DNA of 25,396 nucleotides from DAONJL01 sp035405645 [NCBI: bacterium] (GTDB lineage Bacteria; JAGOBX01; DAONJL01): the NCBI GenBank assembly GCA_035405645.1, contig DAONJL010000036.1:1-25396 (forward strand), read 5' to 3'. A program made the translations under genes and the position numbers. Positions 16,516 through 25,279 of the stretch are shown here, in pieces; the stretch's first letter is position 1, and every line of letters begins with the position of its first letter. The notes under the pieces are model-generated. The model saw only the letters and a program-made list of their open reading frames with translations. It made no database searches and was not told the origin of the DNA.

Positions 16516-17619
16516 TTAATCTAATATTTCAAATGGATGTTTCTTTACTTTAAAAGGTAATCTTATTTTCTGATTGTTATTTAAGCCAGAATAATAAATA
16601 TTCATTATAATCCAGAAATCATTTAAACCATCATATATTGTTGATATTGCTTTATAATCATCATTTTCAATCGCAAGAATAATATCATCAATAACTTCAG
16701 TAAAAAAAGGTTTTGTTTGTGGCACATTAACAGTAGCAGGCACAAGGTCAAAAAAATTTTCATATCTTCTACTCGGTTTGACTTCATTTACTTCCCAGAT
16801 ACCATTGCCAATTTTTATTCTGCCATTTTCAAATTGTAAATCAAGTTCAAAATTAAAATATTCTCTATCACCTGATGCTTCGATAAAACTTATAATACCA
16901 TTTTTAAAATGTAAAGAAGCAAAAGCTGAAACTTCAACTTGATATTTTCTTCTATTTTCTGGAAAACGAACATAACCTATTAAATAATCTATATCACCAG
17001 CAAAATATGTCATTATATCAATTAAATGAGTGCCATCGTGTAATAAAGGTCCACCACCAGATTTGCGCCAATCACTATGCCAATCTTCTTTTATACCTGA
17101 TGTTAATACATTACCTATAATTGTTTTTAATTTTTTATATCGTTCTTCTTCTATTATTTTTTTTACAAATTTATATTCAGTCATAAATCTTCGTTCGTGA
17201 TTTACAAAAATTTTTTTCTTACTATTTTTCACTATTTCTTCAAGTTCAATTGCTTCTTCTACTTTTGCTACAACAGGTTTTTCTAATAAAATTGCAATTA
17301 TATTTGGACAAGTCAAAGCATCTTTTAACATTTGAAAATGAAATTCAGTATCAGCAGCAATACTCAATATTTCAATATCTTTTCGTTCTAATAATTTTCT
17401 ATAATCAAAATATAAAGAATTTTCAGACACTGACCATTTCTTTCCAAAATATTTTAATCTATCAGGCTTTATATCACAACCAGCAATTAGTTTTGTTTTT
17501 GGATGAGTAAAATAAGCACCAGCATGCGTGCATGGATGACATCGTAATTTATCATCTTCTAAAAGTGAACCAATTCTACCACATCCAATCACAGCACAAT
17601 TATATTTCTTTTCTTCCAT
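16516..17619 (-). CDS. Gfo/Idh/MocA-family NAD(P)-dependent oxidoreductase
   Basis: 367-residue sugar/cyclitol dehydrogenase-like enzyme. The N-terminal Rossmann fold has GCGRIG (12-17), and the family EKP motif carries the conserved Lys (113-115). The second half has the substrate-site block GGGPLLHDGTHLID (188-201), including the usual catalytic-type His. HPCTHAGAY (28-36) is a subgroup feature. The reaction is probably reversible oxidation of a hydroxyl on a sugar or sugar acid, but the substrate cannot be deduced. GAAAGG (17631-17636) is 11 nt upstream of the ATG. It is a lone gene, divergent from the MFS transporter and convergent with the atp operon. Confidence 0.88.
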   Translation of the reverse strand: MEEKKYNCAVIGCGRIGSLLEDDKLRCHPCTHAGAYFTHPKTKLIAGCDIKPDRLKYFGKKWSVSENSLYFDYRKLLERKDIEILSIAADTEFHFQMLKDALTCPNIIAILLEKPVVAKVEEAIELEEIVKNSKKKIFVNHERRFMTEYKFVKKIIEEERYKKLKTIIGNVLTSGIKEDWHSDWRKSGGGPLLHDGTHLIDIMTYFAGDIDYLIGYVRFPENRRKYQVEVSAFASLHFKNGIISFIEASGDREYFNFELDLQFENGRIKIGNGIWEVNEVKPSRRYENFFDLVPATVNVPQTKPFFTEVIDDIILAIENDDYKAISTIYDGLNDFWIIMNIYYSGLNNNQKIRLPFKVKKHPFEILD

Positions 17620-17651
17620 TTTTTATTTTTCCTTTCATAATTTTTAAAAAT

Positions 17652-17680
17652 ATCATAAAAAGTTTTGTTAATAAATTCAA
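17652..17680 (-). promoter_or_regulatory. Promoter of the oxidoreductase gene
   Basis: On the minus strand TTGAAT (17680-17675), 17 bp, TATGAT (17657-17652). The predicted leader is about 26 nt and contains the GAAAGG ribosome site, so this gene, unlike several others here, is not leaderless. The -35 box is one arm of a small inverted repeat (ATTCAAA-5 bp-TTTGAAT). Confidence 0.5.
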
Positions 17681-17897
17681 ATATTTTTTGAATAATTAAA
17701 ATATCAATAAAAATTTTTTTATTAATTCAAAAAATTTAATTTTTTATTTGATATAAATTCTGAAATATTATAAAAAAAATGTCTAATTTAATTTTATATT
17801 AATGGCAGTATAAATGTGATATATAAATTTTAAAAACTTAATTCAATGCTGGCTTAATACAAAATTCGATAAAAAAAAGTAAGGTGCAATAATCTAA

Positions 17898-19253
17898 ATG
17901 GAAAAAGAAAAAAATAAAATATTATTATCAACAACTATATGTGCTTTTTTAACACCAATTGGAATATCATCAGTTAATTTAGCATTACCAGCAATAACAA
18001 ATGAATTTAATATTTCAAGTGTTACATCTGGCTGGATAATTACTGCTTATATTTTAATGAATGCTGTTTTTTTAGCACCATTTGGTAAACTCGGTGATAT
18101 AAAAGGCAAAACAAAAATATATAAAACTGGAATATTTGTTTATATGCTTGCAAGTTTTATGATTGCTATTTCTTCATCACATATTCAAATTATCTTTTTT
18201 AGAGCAGTTCAAGGCTTGGGTGCTGCAATGATGTGGAGCGTTACTGTTGCTATTATTGTTGATGTATTTGAAAATTACGAGCGGGGTAAAGCAATTGGTA
18301 TAAATACGAGTGCTGTTTATTTAGGTCTTTCTGTAGGACCTTTTATTGGTGGCTTTGTTATCCATAATTTTGGTTGGCGTGCTTTATTTCTCTTAATTGG
18401 TAGTATTGCTCTTTTATTGTTTTTTATATCAATTAAATTTATAAATAATTTACGAGAAAATACTACTGATACAAAAATTGATTTTACAGGAATTTTTTTA
18501 TATATTTCTGCTATCTCATCTATTTTTCTTGGTATTAGTTTTATTTCACAAAGCAAAGGTATTATTCTTATTGTATCTGGTTTAATTGTATTTTTTTCTT
18601 TTATTTATTGGGAATTAAATTTTATTGAACCAATAATAAATATAAATTTATTTACTCAAAATCGTGTTTTTACTTTTTCAAATTTAGCTGCATTAATAAA
18701 TTATTCTGCAACTTATGCAATTGCATTTTTATTAAGTTTATATCTACAATATTACAAAGGCTATAATGCACAAAAAGCAGGTTTTTTACTTATTACACAA
18801 CCATTATTTCAATTTTTAGTTTCGCCTTTTGCAGGTAAATTATCAGACAGAATAAAACCAGCTTATATTGCATCTTTTGGAATGTTTTTAACTGTTGTTG
18901 GTTTGATTATGCTGATTTTTATAAATTCTTTTTCTATATTATTTTTAATTTTAGCACTTGCTATTGTTGGTATTGGTTTTGGCTTTTTTTCTGCACCTAA
19001 TACAAATGCTATTATGAATTCTGTTGAAGCAAAATATTTTGGTATTGCTTCTGGTGTGCTTAGTTCTATGCGTTTATTAGGTCAAATGTTTAGTATGTCT
19101 ATTGTAATACTTTTATTTAATATTTTTTTAGGAAATGCACAAATTAATTTTCAAAATATTAATAGTTTTATCATAACTCTTAAAATTGCTTTTAGTATTT
19201 TTTCTCTTCTTTGCTTTTTAGGAATTTTTGCTTCTTTTGCAAGATGTAAATAA
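17898..19253 (+). CDS. MFS transporter, DHA2 (EmrB/QacA-like) drug:H+ antiporter type
   Basis: 451-residue inner-membrane protein with about fourteen hydrophobic segments. DHA2 features are visible: NLALPAI in the first helix region, motif A-like GKLGDIKGKTKIYKTG (loop 2-3, about 63-78), the conserved Arg after helix 3 (FFRAVQGLG), and motif C GLSVGPFIGG in helix 5. These carriers export drugs or other amphipathic solutes using the proton gradient. A specific substrate is not inferable. No emrA or TolC partner is adjacent. AAGG (17881-17884) is 13 nt upstream of the ATG, a long spacing; no clear promoter was found in the 278-bp divergent region. Confidence 0.88.
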   Translation: MEKEKNKILLSTTICAFLTPIGISSVNLALPAITNEFNISSVTSGWIITAYILMNAVFLAPFGKLGDIKGKTKIYKTGIFVYMLASFMIAISSSHIQIIFFRAVQGLGAAMMWSVTVAIIVDVFENYERGKAIGINTSAVYLGLSVGPFIGGFVIHNFGWRALFLLIGSIALLLFFISIKFINNLRENTTDTKIDFTGIFLYISAISSIFLGISFISQSKGIILIVSGLIVFFSFIYWELNFIEPIININLFTQNRVFTFSNLAALINYSATYAIAFLLSLYLQYYKGYNAQKAGFLLITQPLFQFLVSPFAGKLSDRIKPAYIASFGMFLTVVGLIMLIFINSFSILFLILALAIVGIGFGFFSAPNTNAIMNSVEAKYFGIASGVLSSMRLLGQMFSMSIVILLFNIFLGNAQINFQNINSFIITLKIAFSIFSLLCFLGIFASFARCK

Positions 19254-19385
19254 ATAAATTAGGTATTTATCATATTAACATTATTAGATGTTAGTTCATT
19301 ATAAGAGAATCATAAAAACAAATCTTTATAAAAATTATTCTTTTTTTATGATGATATTAGAATTAAGAGAACTTAAAAAGATTGA

Positions 19386-19414
19386 ATTTGCAATTATTTG
19401 TATCAATTGCAAAT
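19386..19414. terminator. Perfect hairpin between MFS gene and ompA-like gene
   Basis: ATTTGCAATT (19386-19395) and AATTGCAAAT (19405-19414) form a perfect 10-bp stem with a 9-nt loop. T-rich sequence follows on the plus side (TATTATTTTTCTTTTT, to 19440). On the minus side a shorter T5 run follows. It lies between two converging genes, so it probably ends transcription of both, more strongly for the MFS gene. The rest of the 19254-19524 gap holds no supported gene. Confidence 0.6.
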
Positions 19415-19524
19415 AATGTTTAACTATTATTTTTCTTTTTCGCTATAATTAATAATAATATGCTTTTTTTATCTAATTCTAAAACTTATCCTTTTAGCAA
19501 AAATTTAAACAAGTTTTTTCTACA

Positions 19525-20850
19525 TTACTTTAAAATAAAACATTCAACTCTACGATTTTTACTTCTACCTTCTTCTGTATCATTTGATTCAACTGGTTTT
19601 GTTTCGCCATATCCCTTTGTTATTATTCTATTTTCTTCAATACCAAATTTATTAACTAAAATTTCTTTTACTGCATTTGAGCGGTTTTCTGATAATTGTA
19701 AATTATATTCTTTACTTGATACATTATCTGTATGACCTTCAATTAATATTTTTACTTCTGGTGTTTCCTTTATAGTATTCACAAATTTCTCTAAGTCAGT
19801 ATCATATTCTTCTTTTACTTCGGCTTTATCTATTTCAAAATAAATAACCAATAATTTTTCTTTTATTTGTTTACTTGCCTTTTCTTCTTCTGTTTTCTTC
19901 GCTTCTTCAACTATTGTTTGTTCGCTTTCTGTTTTTGTCTCTTCTTTTACTTCTTCTTTTTCTTTTGTTTCTTCTGCTACTGTTGTTTTTGGCGATGCTG
20001 CTTCTTCTTTTACTACTTCTACTGCTGGTTGTGTTTCAATTTCTTCTGTCATTTGTTTTTCATTATTTTTTACTTCTTCTTTTACACTTTCTTCACTTTT
20101 TTCTTTTACTTCTGCTGCTTCAATCTTTTCTTCTTCCATTTCTTTTTTTGCTTCCTTTACTCCTTCTTCAACTTTCTCTTCTTCTTTTTCTTTTGTTTCT
20201 TCTGCTACTGCTGTTTTTGGCTCGGCTGCTTCTTCTTTTTTTACTTCTGTCACTTTTTCATTCTCTACTATCTCTTCAACTTTTATTTTTATTTGTTTTT
20301 TTGGTTCTTCTTTTATTTCAGCAGTTTGTGATTGTGTATATTTACTAACAAATGGAAAACTTAAACTTAATGAAACTAACAAATCATCTCTATTATGCTT
20401 AAAAATATTTATGTATTTTACCTCAGTTTTAATTAAGGTATTATTTTTACAGAAAAATTTTAAACCAGTCGCACCAGCAATACCAAATGTATTTTCATCA
20501 AAAAAATTTTGATTTACACCACCACTTAAATAAGGTGATATTTTTAAATTTGAGAAATTAAATGCTTTATAATTATATATAGCATCAATACCTAATGAAT
20601 AAATATCTTTTCTTTCAGATGGTATTTTAATTTTCAAAGGAACATAACCAAAACTAACTTGCACACTAATTGGTTCTTTTTTTAAATATCGTTCAAAATT
20701 TAATCCAAATTTTACTTCATCTTTATGGTTTGAATTATTACAAAAATAATTATACCCTACAAAAGGTCCGATATAATCATAATATTTTACCTCTTCTGCA
20801 AATAAATAAAAAATAAAACTAAAAAAAATAACACAAACAATTTTTAGCAT
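19525..20850 (-). CDS. OmpA-family outer-membrane/peptidoglycan protein with long Lys/Glu linker
   Basis: 441 residues from the ATG chosen here. Parts in order: signal peptide (1-18, cleavage probably before EEVKYYD); a beta-strand-rich region of about 150 residues with alternating aromatic/hydrophobic pattern, likely an eight-strand barrel (19-170); a linker of about 155 residues made of Lys, Glu, Ala and Val (175-332); and a C-terminal OmpA peptidoglycan-binding domain (333-441) with EGHTDN (371-376) and the NRRVE end motif. It should sit in the outer membrane and hold the cell wall through meso-diaminopimelate. GGAG (20861-20864) is 10 nt before this ATG; an in-frame GTG at 20859 is only 1 nt from it. 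The linker holds a duplicated block (see repeats). Confidence 0.88.
   Translation of the reverse strand: MLKIVCVIFFSFIFYLFAEEVKYYDYIGPFVGYNYFCNNSNHKDEVKFGLNFERYLKKEPISVQVSFGYVPLKIKIPSERKDIYSLGIDAIYNYKAFNFSNLKISPYLSGGVNQNFFDENTFGIAGATGLKFFCKNNTLIKTEVKYINIFKHNRDDLLVSLSLSFPFVSKYTQSQTAEIKEEPKKQIKIKVEEIVENEKVTEVKKEEAAEPKTAVAEETKEKEEEKVEEGVKEAKKEMEEEKIEAAEVKEKSEESVKEEVKNNEKQMTEEIETQPAVEVVKEEAASPKTTVAEETKEKEEVKEETKTESEQTIVEEAKKTEEEKASKQIKEKLLVIYFEIDKAEVKEEYDTDLEKFVNTIKETPEVKILIEGHTDNVSSKEYNLQLSENRSNAVKEILVNKFGIEENRIITKGYGETKPVESNDTEEGRSKNRRVECFILK
19951..20010 (-). repeat. In-frame direct repeat in the OmpA linker, copy B
   Basis: 60 bp matching 20179-20238 at 56 of 60 positions by my count, exactly 228 bp (76 codons) apart. 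It encodes EEAASPKTTVAEETKEKEE. Both copies are in frame. Confidence 0.8.
20179..20238 (-). repeat. In-frame direct repeat in the OmpA linker, copy A
   Basis: Partner of 19951-20010; encodes EEAAEPKTAVAEETKEKEE. The four mismatches cluster around the Ala-Glu/Ser-Pro position, suggesting an older duplication or conversion between low-complexity blocks. Confidence 0.8.
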
Positions 20851-20886
20851 TTTCTTCACTCTCCAGAAAATAATTTTTAAAAATTT

Positions 20887-20915
20887 ATAATACTTTATAT
20901 TTATTCTTTTGTCAA
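20887..20915 (-). promoter_or_regulatory. Promoter of the OmpA-like gene
   Basis: On the minus strand TTGACA (20915-20910), 17 bp, TATTAT (20892-20887). Transcription would start near 20880, giving a leader of about 30 nt that includes GGAG. Confidence 0.65.
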
Positions 20916-20946
20916 TTTAATAATTTTAAAATTCCAGAAAATATCC

Positions 20947-20962
20947 CAGACATGGTATACCC
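20947..20962 (-). repeat. Dispersed 16-bp repeat, copy 2 (inverted)
   Basis: CAGACATGGTATACCC on the plus strand is the exact reverse complement of 25-40. It lies between two divergent promoters (OmpA-like gene and hybrid kinase). Similarity to copy 1 fades outside the 16 bp, apart from A/G-rich sequence beside the GGG end. Confidence 0.6.
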
Positions 20963-21061
20963 CTTTGCAGAATTTACTTCTCTTCTCGACAGAAAAATAA
21001 AAAGACAAATTTTTAATTTATTTTGTCAGAATAATTAGCCTTATAAAATTTCATTTTTTAT

Positions 21062-21091
21062 TTGACTTTTTTTAATTAATATGTTTATAAA
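21062..21091 (+). promoter_or_regulatory. Promoter of the signalling operon, near-leaderless
   Basis: TTGACT (21062-21067), 18 bp, TATAAA (21086-21091). The -10 box ends 9 nt before the ATG at 21101, so the leader would be about 3 nt. No Shine-Dalgarno sequence is present before this ATG. Confidence 0.55.
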
Positions 21092-21100
21092 TTTTTTGAG

Positions 21101-22981
21101 ATGGAAGATAAAAAAGTAAAAATTTTAATTGTTGATGATGACAAAACGATAATAAAAATTGTTTCTTTTTATTTAGAAAAAGAAGGCTATGAAGTTTTAA
21201 CAGCAGAAAACGGTGAACAAGCTTATAATATTGCAGTCGAACAATTGCCAACAGTAATAATCAGTGATATTATGATGCCTGTGATGGATGGCTATGAACT
21301 ATGTAAAAAAATAAAAGAAAATGAAGAATTAAAATATATACCAGTATTATTACTCACAGCAAAAGAATCAAAAAGTGATATAATAAAAGGTTTTGAATGT
21401 GGTGCAAATGATTTTATAACAAAACCATTCCACTCAGTTGAATTATTAGCACGAATAAAATCATTTGTAAATTTAAGATTAAATCATTTAGAAATCATTG
21501 AAAAAAATAAAATTATTGAAAATTCACAAAAAGAATTAGAAACAATATTTAACAATATAAATGAATCAATTTTTATATTTAATAAAAATCTCGAAATAAT
21601 AAGAATAAATAAAATAGCAGAACAATTATTAGGAAAACCAAAGTCACAAATATTAAAAAAAGCATATCTCGAAGTATTTAATATTGAATATCCAGATAAT
21701 AACGATATTATCCTCTTATCTATCGAAGAAGAAAAAAATTTTTTAAATAAAGAAGCAAAATTAATAACTGAAAAAGAACAGGAAATTCCTGTTTTAATAA
21801 ATACTTCCTTTATTAAATTAGATAATGAAGATTTTATTTTAATTGTAGTTATTTTTGATATAACAGAATTAAAAAAAGTTGAAAATATGAAAAATGAATT
21901 TTTAAGTATCATCTCGCATGAATTAAGAACACCATTAGCATCAATAAAAGCTTCAGCAGAAACATTATATCTATGTAATGATATTGATATTGAAACAACA
22001 AAACAATTTTCAAAAATAATAAATGATGAAGCTGACCGATTAACCCGGTTAATAAATGAAATTCTTGATTTAGCAAAAATAGAATCAAAAAAAATGACAT
22101 ATAATTTTACTGTCATTGAAATAAATAGAATTATAATCAATGTAATAAATTTATTTGAAAAATATGCAAATCAAAAAAATATAAAGTTACATTATTCTTT
22201 ACCTGACAAAACTCTTTACCTATACGGTGATCCGGATAGAATTCATCAAATAATTTCAAATCTTTTATCAAATGCAATAAAATTTACAGAGCCTGAAAAA
22301 AATATTTATGTAAATTTAAAATATGATGATACATTTATTATTCTTGAAATTCGAGATGAAGGTGTGGGTATACCAAAAAATGAATTAAAAAAAATATTTA
22401 ATAAATTTTATCAGGTAAGTAATTCACTCACGAGAAAAGAAAACGGAACAGGTCTTGGTCTTTCATTGGTAAAAGCTTTTGTAGAAGCGCATAAAGGTAT
22501 AATAAATGTTGATTCAGAACTTGGAAAAGGTTCAACTTTCACTATTAAAATTCCGCTTTATAATGATACTGAAGAAATCATTAATATTGAAGTCAAAGAT
22601 AATTTTAAAAATAATAATATTTTAAACATTTTAGTAGTTGATGATTCAATTGAATTTTTAAATTCATTAAAGAAAACATTAGAAACAGAAGGCTTTAATG
22701 TATATAAAGCATTGGATGGTATTCAAGCACTTGATATATTAAATAAAAAGAAAATAGACATTCTTTTACTTGACTTAAAATTACCAAATATGAATGGCTA
22801 CGAAGTAATAAAAAATATTCGAGCACAAAATTCAAATTTACCAATTGTTGTAATAACAGCAAGTGATTTAGGCCGTAGTCAAAAACGTGTTTTACAATTA
22901 GGTGCAAATGAATATATGCAAAAACCATTTTCAATAAATGAATTTAAAGAAAAACTAAAAAAATTAAGTTTCAAATTATAA
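21101..22981 (+). CDS. Hybrid histidine kinase: REC-PAS-HisKA-HATPase-REC
   Basis: 626-residue soluble sensor kinase without membrane segments. Receiver 1 (5-125) has D12-D14, phospho-acceptor D56, T86 and K108. A PAS domain follows (about 145-255). The HisKA box has H273 in SHELRTP. The HATPase has N391 (N box), DEGVGIP (419-425) and GTGLGLS (449-455). Receiver 2 (508-624) has D514/D515, D558, T586 and K608. All phosphotransfer residues are intact. Signal input probably comes through receiver 1 and the PAS domain. It has receivers at both ends but no HPt domain, so phosphate must pass to a partner elsewhere or to the next gene. It heads an operon with a stand-alone receiver and a GAF kinase. 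Confidence 0.93.
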   Translation: MEDKKVKILIVDDDKTIIKIVSFYLEKEGYEVLTAENGEQAYNIAVEQLPTVIISDIMMPVMDGYELCKKIKENEELKYIPVLLLTAKESKSDIIKGFECGANDFITKPFHSVELLARIKSFVNLRLNHLEIIEKNKIIENSQKELETIFNNINESIFIFNKNLEIIRINKIAEQLLGKPKSQILKKAYLEVFNIEYPDNNDIILLSIEEEKNFLNKEAKLITEKEQEIPVLINTSFIKLDNEDFILIVVIFDITELKKVENMKNEFLSIISHELRTPLASIKASAETLYLCNDIDIETTKQFSKIINDEADRLTRLINEILDLAKIESKKMTYNFTVIEINRIIINVINLFEKYANQKNIKLHYSLPDKTLYLYGDPDRIHQIISNLLSNAIKFTEPEKNIYVNLKYDDTFIILEIRDEGVGIPKNELKKIFNKFYQVSNSLTRKENGTGLGLSLVKAFVEAHKGIINVDSELGKGSTFTIKIPLYNDTEEIINIEVKDNFKNNNILNILVVDDSIEFLNSLKKTLETEGFNVYKALDGIQALDILNKKKIDILLLDLKLPNMNGYEVIKNIRAQNSNLPIVVITASDLGRSQKRVLQLGANEYMQKPFSINEFKEKLKKLSFKL

Positions 22982-22991
22982 GGAGCAAACA

Positions 22992-23384
22992 ATGGAAAAA
23001 ACAAATACAACAAAAAAAATTTTAATTATAGATGATGAAAAATATATTTTATTAGTTACTAAATACAATTTAAAAAATGCTGGATATGATGTCTTGATTG
23101 CTAATAATGGTGAAGAAGGAATAAAAATAGCACAAACCGAATTACCTGATTTAATTCTTCTTGATTTAATGATGCCATTAGTTGATGGTTTTCAAGTTAT
23201 TCGCACATTAAGAGCAGATGAATCAACTAAAAGTATTCCAATAATAATTTTAACAGCAAGAGGTAGTGTTGAAGATAAAAATAAAGTATATGAGTACGGC
23301 GCAAATGATTATTTATTAAAACCATTTAGTGTTCAACAATTACTTGAGAAAATAAAATCATTTTTCAATCAAAATAATAAATGA
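22992..23384 (+). CDS. Stand-alone receiver (CheY/Spo0F-like) response regulator
   Basis: 130-residue single REC domain with no output domain. Acidic pocket D14/D15, phospho-acceptor D58 (LLDLMMP), T88 and K110 are all present. Such proteins act by protein binding or as phosphate shuttles. Lying between two kinase genes, it is the natural acceptor for one or both. AAGGAG is 7 nt before the ATG, 10 nt after the hybrid kinase stop. Its stop overlaps an ATG of the following kinase frame (ATGA). Confidence 0.92.
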   Translation: MEKTNTTKKILIIDDEKYILLVTKYNLKNAGYDVLIANNGEEGIKIAQTELPDLILLDLMMPLVDGFQVIRTLRADESTKSIPIIILTARGSVEDKNKVYEYGANDYLLKPFSVQQLLEKIKSFFNQNNK

Positions 23385-23446
23385 TTATGGATGTGATGCA
23401 ATTAAAAAGACTTTTTAAAAATATAAAATTTTCTGAGGTTGAATAT

Positions 23447-25234
23447 ATGAAAAAATCAATAGATATCAGCCAATTTTCAGTAATTGATTTAATAAATGTT
23501 ATTTTATATAACACACTTGAAATAGAATCTGTTTTCGAATTAGTTCTTGAATATGCCTGTCATTTATTAAATGTTAATCAGGGTTCTATAATGATCGTTG
23601 ATGAAAATAAAGAGAATTTAATAATTAGAACAGTGTATAATAAAGATAAAAAATTAATTGGAGAAAAAATAAAAATAAATGAAAGTATTGCAGGTTGGGT
23701 TTATCAAAAAAGATTACCTGTTTTAGTTAATAATATTGAAAATGACCCTTATTTCAAAAAGAAGAATGATCAACAATATGAAAAAAAACATTTATTATGT
23801 CTTCCACTTATTATTGCTGGTAATGTGATTGGTGTAATAAATTTTAATGATAAGATTAGTGAAGATATTTTTACTCAAAGTGATTTGGACATTGTTTCAA
23901 ATTTAATTAAACAAATTTTATATGCGCTTGATCAGGCTGTTCAGGAAGAACATACTGCAAAAGTTATCAGTGATTTATTTAATGAAATTGTTGCTTTATA
24001 TCAAACAGGTGAAAAATTTTTATATTCACAAACTATTGATGAATTATGTGAAAATGCTCTAAATATAGCAAAAGAAATATTAAATGTGAGCGAAGTTTCA
24101 ATCTGGCTTTTTGATAAAGAAAAAGCGGAACTCATTTTAAAGAAAGGATTAAATTTTAATTATGATATAAATTCTGTGGCACTTGATAAATCTGTTATTG
24201 GTCATTCTTTTAAAAACGGTATTAGTATAATTATAAATCGGCTTGAAGAACATTCTTTTATAAAAAAAGAAGAATGCTTACCTTTTGAAGAGAATAATTT
24301 TTTATGCGTGCCAATAGGAAGTCCTGCTAATTGTATTGGTGTTATTACTGCTGGGAAAAAAGTTAAATCAAGAATCTATTATCAAACCATATCAAATGAT
24401 TTTTCTGATGGTGATAGAAGATTACTATATGCTGTTGCTAATCAATTATTTATTACTTATAGTTTTCTTGAAATTAAACTTAACTTAGAGAAAAAAGTAG
24501 AAGAACGAACATCTGAAATTCAAAAAATGCATCAAGAATTAGTTGATATAAATAAAAGAAAAGATGAATTTCTTTCTTTTATTTCACACGAACTCAGATC
24601 GCCGATTTCAATTATTAAATCATCAGCAGAACTAATAACAGAATTAGAATCTTCATTAGCAGAAGAAACAAAAAATTTACTTACTATTATTAACGATGAA
24701 TCAATAAGAATAAATAAGATGATAACTGATATACTTGAATTTTCAAGAATTGAAAATGGTAAAATAAATTTTGATTTTAAAGAAGGAAATATAAATGAAT
24801 TAATAAATAAAGTTATTTCACAAAATTTGCCAAAAGCAAATAACCAGAAAATAAGTATTAGTAAAGAACTTGATTATGAAATTCCGAATATAATTATTGA
24901 TACAGATAAAATGTATATAGTAATAAACAATTTTGTTGATAATGCAATTAAATATAATAAAGAGAATGGCAGTGTATTTATTTCATCATATCAGGATAAT
25001 GAATTTATTTATGTTAAGATACAGGATACAGGATGGGGTATTGCAGAGGAATCATTACCACATTTATTTAAAAAATACTATCGAGCATACACAAAAAGTG
25101 CTAGCGTAAAAGGAACAGGTCTTGGCTTAGTAATCTCAAAATTTATAGTTGAAAAACACAAAGGTTCAATTTCTGTTGAAAGTAAATTAGATGTTGGCAC
25201 ATCATTTATAATCAAACTCCCGAAAAATAAATGA
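23447..25234 (+). CDS. GAF-GAF histidine kinase
   Basis: 595-residue soluble sensor kinase. Two GAF domains (about 23-163 and 178-343) are the likely small-molecule or redox sensors. A coiled coil (344-373) leads to HisKA with H381 in SHELRSP, then the HATPase with N-box Asn N495/N499, D527 in DTGWGI, and GTGLGL (556-561). The start at 23447 is preferred because GAGG (23435-23438) is 8 nt upstream. The frame is open back to an ATG at 23381 that overlaps the receiver stop by 4 nt but has no ribosome site; use of that start would add 22 residues. It has no receiver of its own, which fits phosphate transfer to the adjacent receiver. Confidence 0.9.
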   Translation: MKKSIDISQFSVIDLINVILYNTLEIESVFELVLEYACHLLNVNQGSIMIVDENKENLIIRTVYNKDKKLIGEKIKINESIAGWVYQKRLPVLVNNIENDPYFKKKNDQQYEKKHLLCLPLIIAGNVIGVINFNDKISEDIFTQSDLDIVSNLIKQILYALDQAVQEEHTAKVISDLFNEIVALYQTGEKFLYSQTIDELCENALNIAKEILNVSEVSIWLFDKEKAELILKKGLNFNYDINSVALDKSVIGHSFKNGISIIINRLEEHSFIKKEECLPFEENNFLCVPIGSPANCIGVITAGKKVKSRIYYQTISNDFSDGDRRLLYAVANQLFITYSFLEIKLNLEKKVEERTSEIQKMHQELVDINKRKDEFLSFISHELRSPISIIKSSAELITELESSLAEETKNLLTIINDESIRINKMITDILEFSRIENGKINFDFKEGNINELINKVISQNLPKANNQKISISKELDYEIPNIIIDTDKMYIVINNFVDNAIKYNKENGSVFISSYQDNEFIYVKIQDTGWGIAEESLPHLFKKYYRAYTKSASVKGTGLGLVISKFIVEKHKGSISVESKLDVGTSFIIKLPKNK

Positions 25235-25242
25235 TTGTAAAT

Positions 25243-25271
25243 TTGACATTTTAAAAAATTAAATCTATAAT
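25243..25271 (+). promoter_or_regulatory. Consensus promoter, leaderless, for the radical SAM gene
   Basis: Perfect TTGACA (25243-25248), 17 bp, perfect TATAAT (25266-25271). Only 8 nt separate it from the ATG at 25280, so transcription would start at or within about 2 nt of the start codon. Confidence 0.75.
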
Positions 25272-25279
25272 AAAAAATA

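Noticed and set aside
17675-17693. Inverted repeat ATTCAAA-TATTT-TTTGAAT as an operator for the oxidoreductase/MFS pair
   Set aside because: One arm is the -35 box and the sequence is nearly all A/T; with no regulator gene nearby it cannot be told from chance.
19443-19735. Plus-strand ATG frame at 19460 with a TATAAT upstream
   Set aside because: It runs antisense through the conserved OmpA domain, has a poor -35 match (TTAACT at 18 bp) and no recognisable protein.
19867-20348. Two overlapping plus-strand frames of about 155 residues made mostly of Phe, Leu and Cys
   Set aside because: They are the antisense of the Lys/Glu-rich OmpA linker; AAA/GAA/GAG codons read backwards give TTT/TTC/CTC. 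No ribosome site and no natural composition.
21484-22140. 218-residue minus-strand frame
   Set aside because: Shadow of the PAS/HisKA region of the hybrid kinase; low-complexity hydrophobic and Ser-rich, with no domain.
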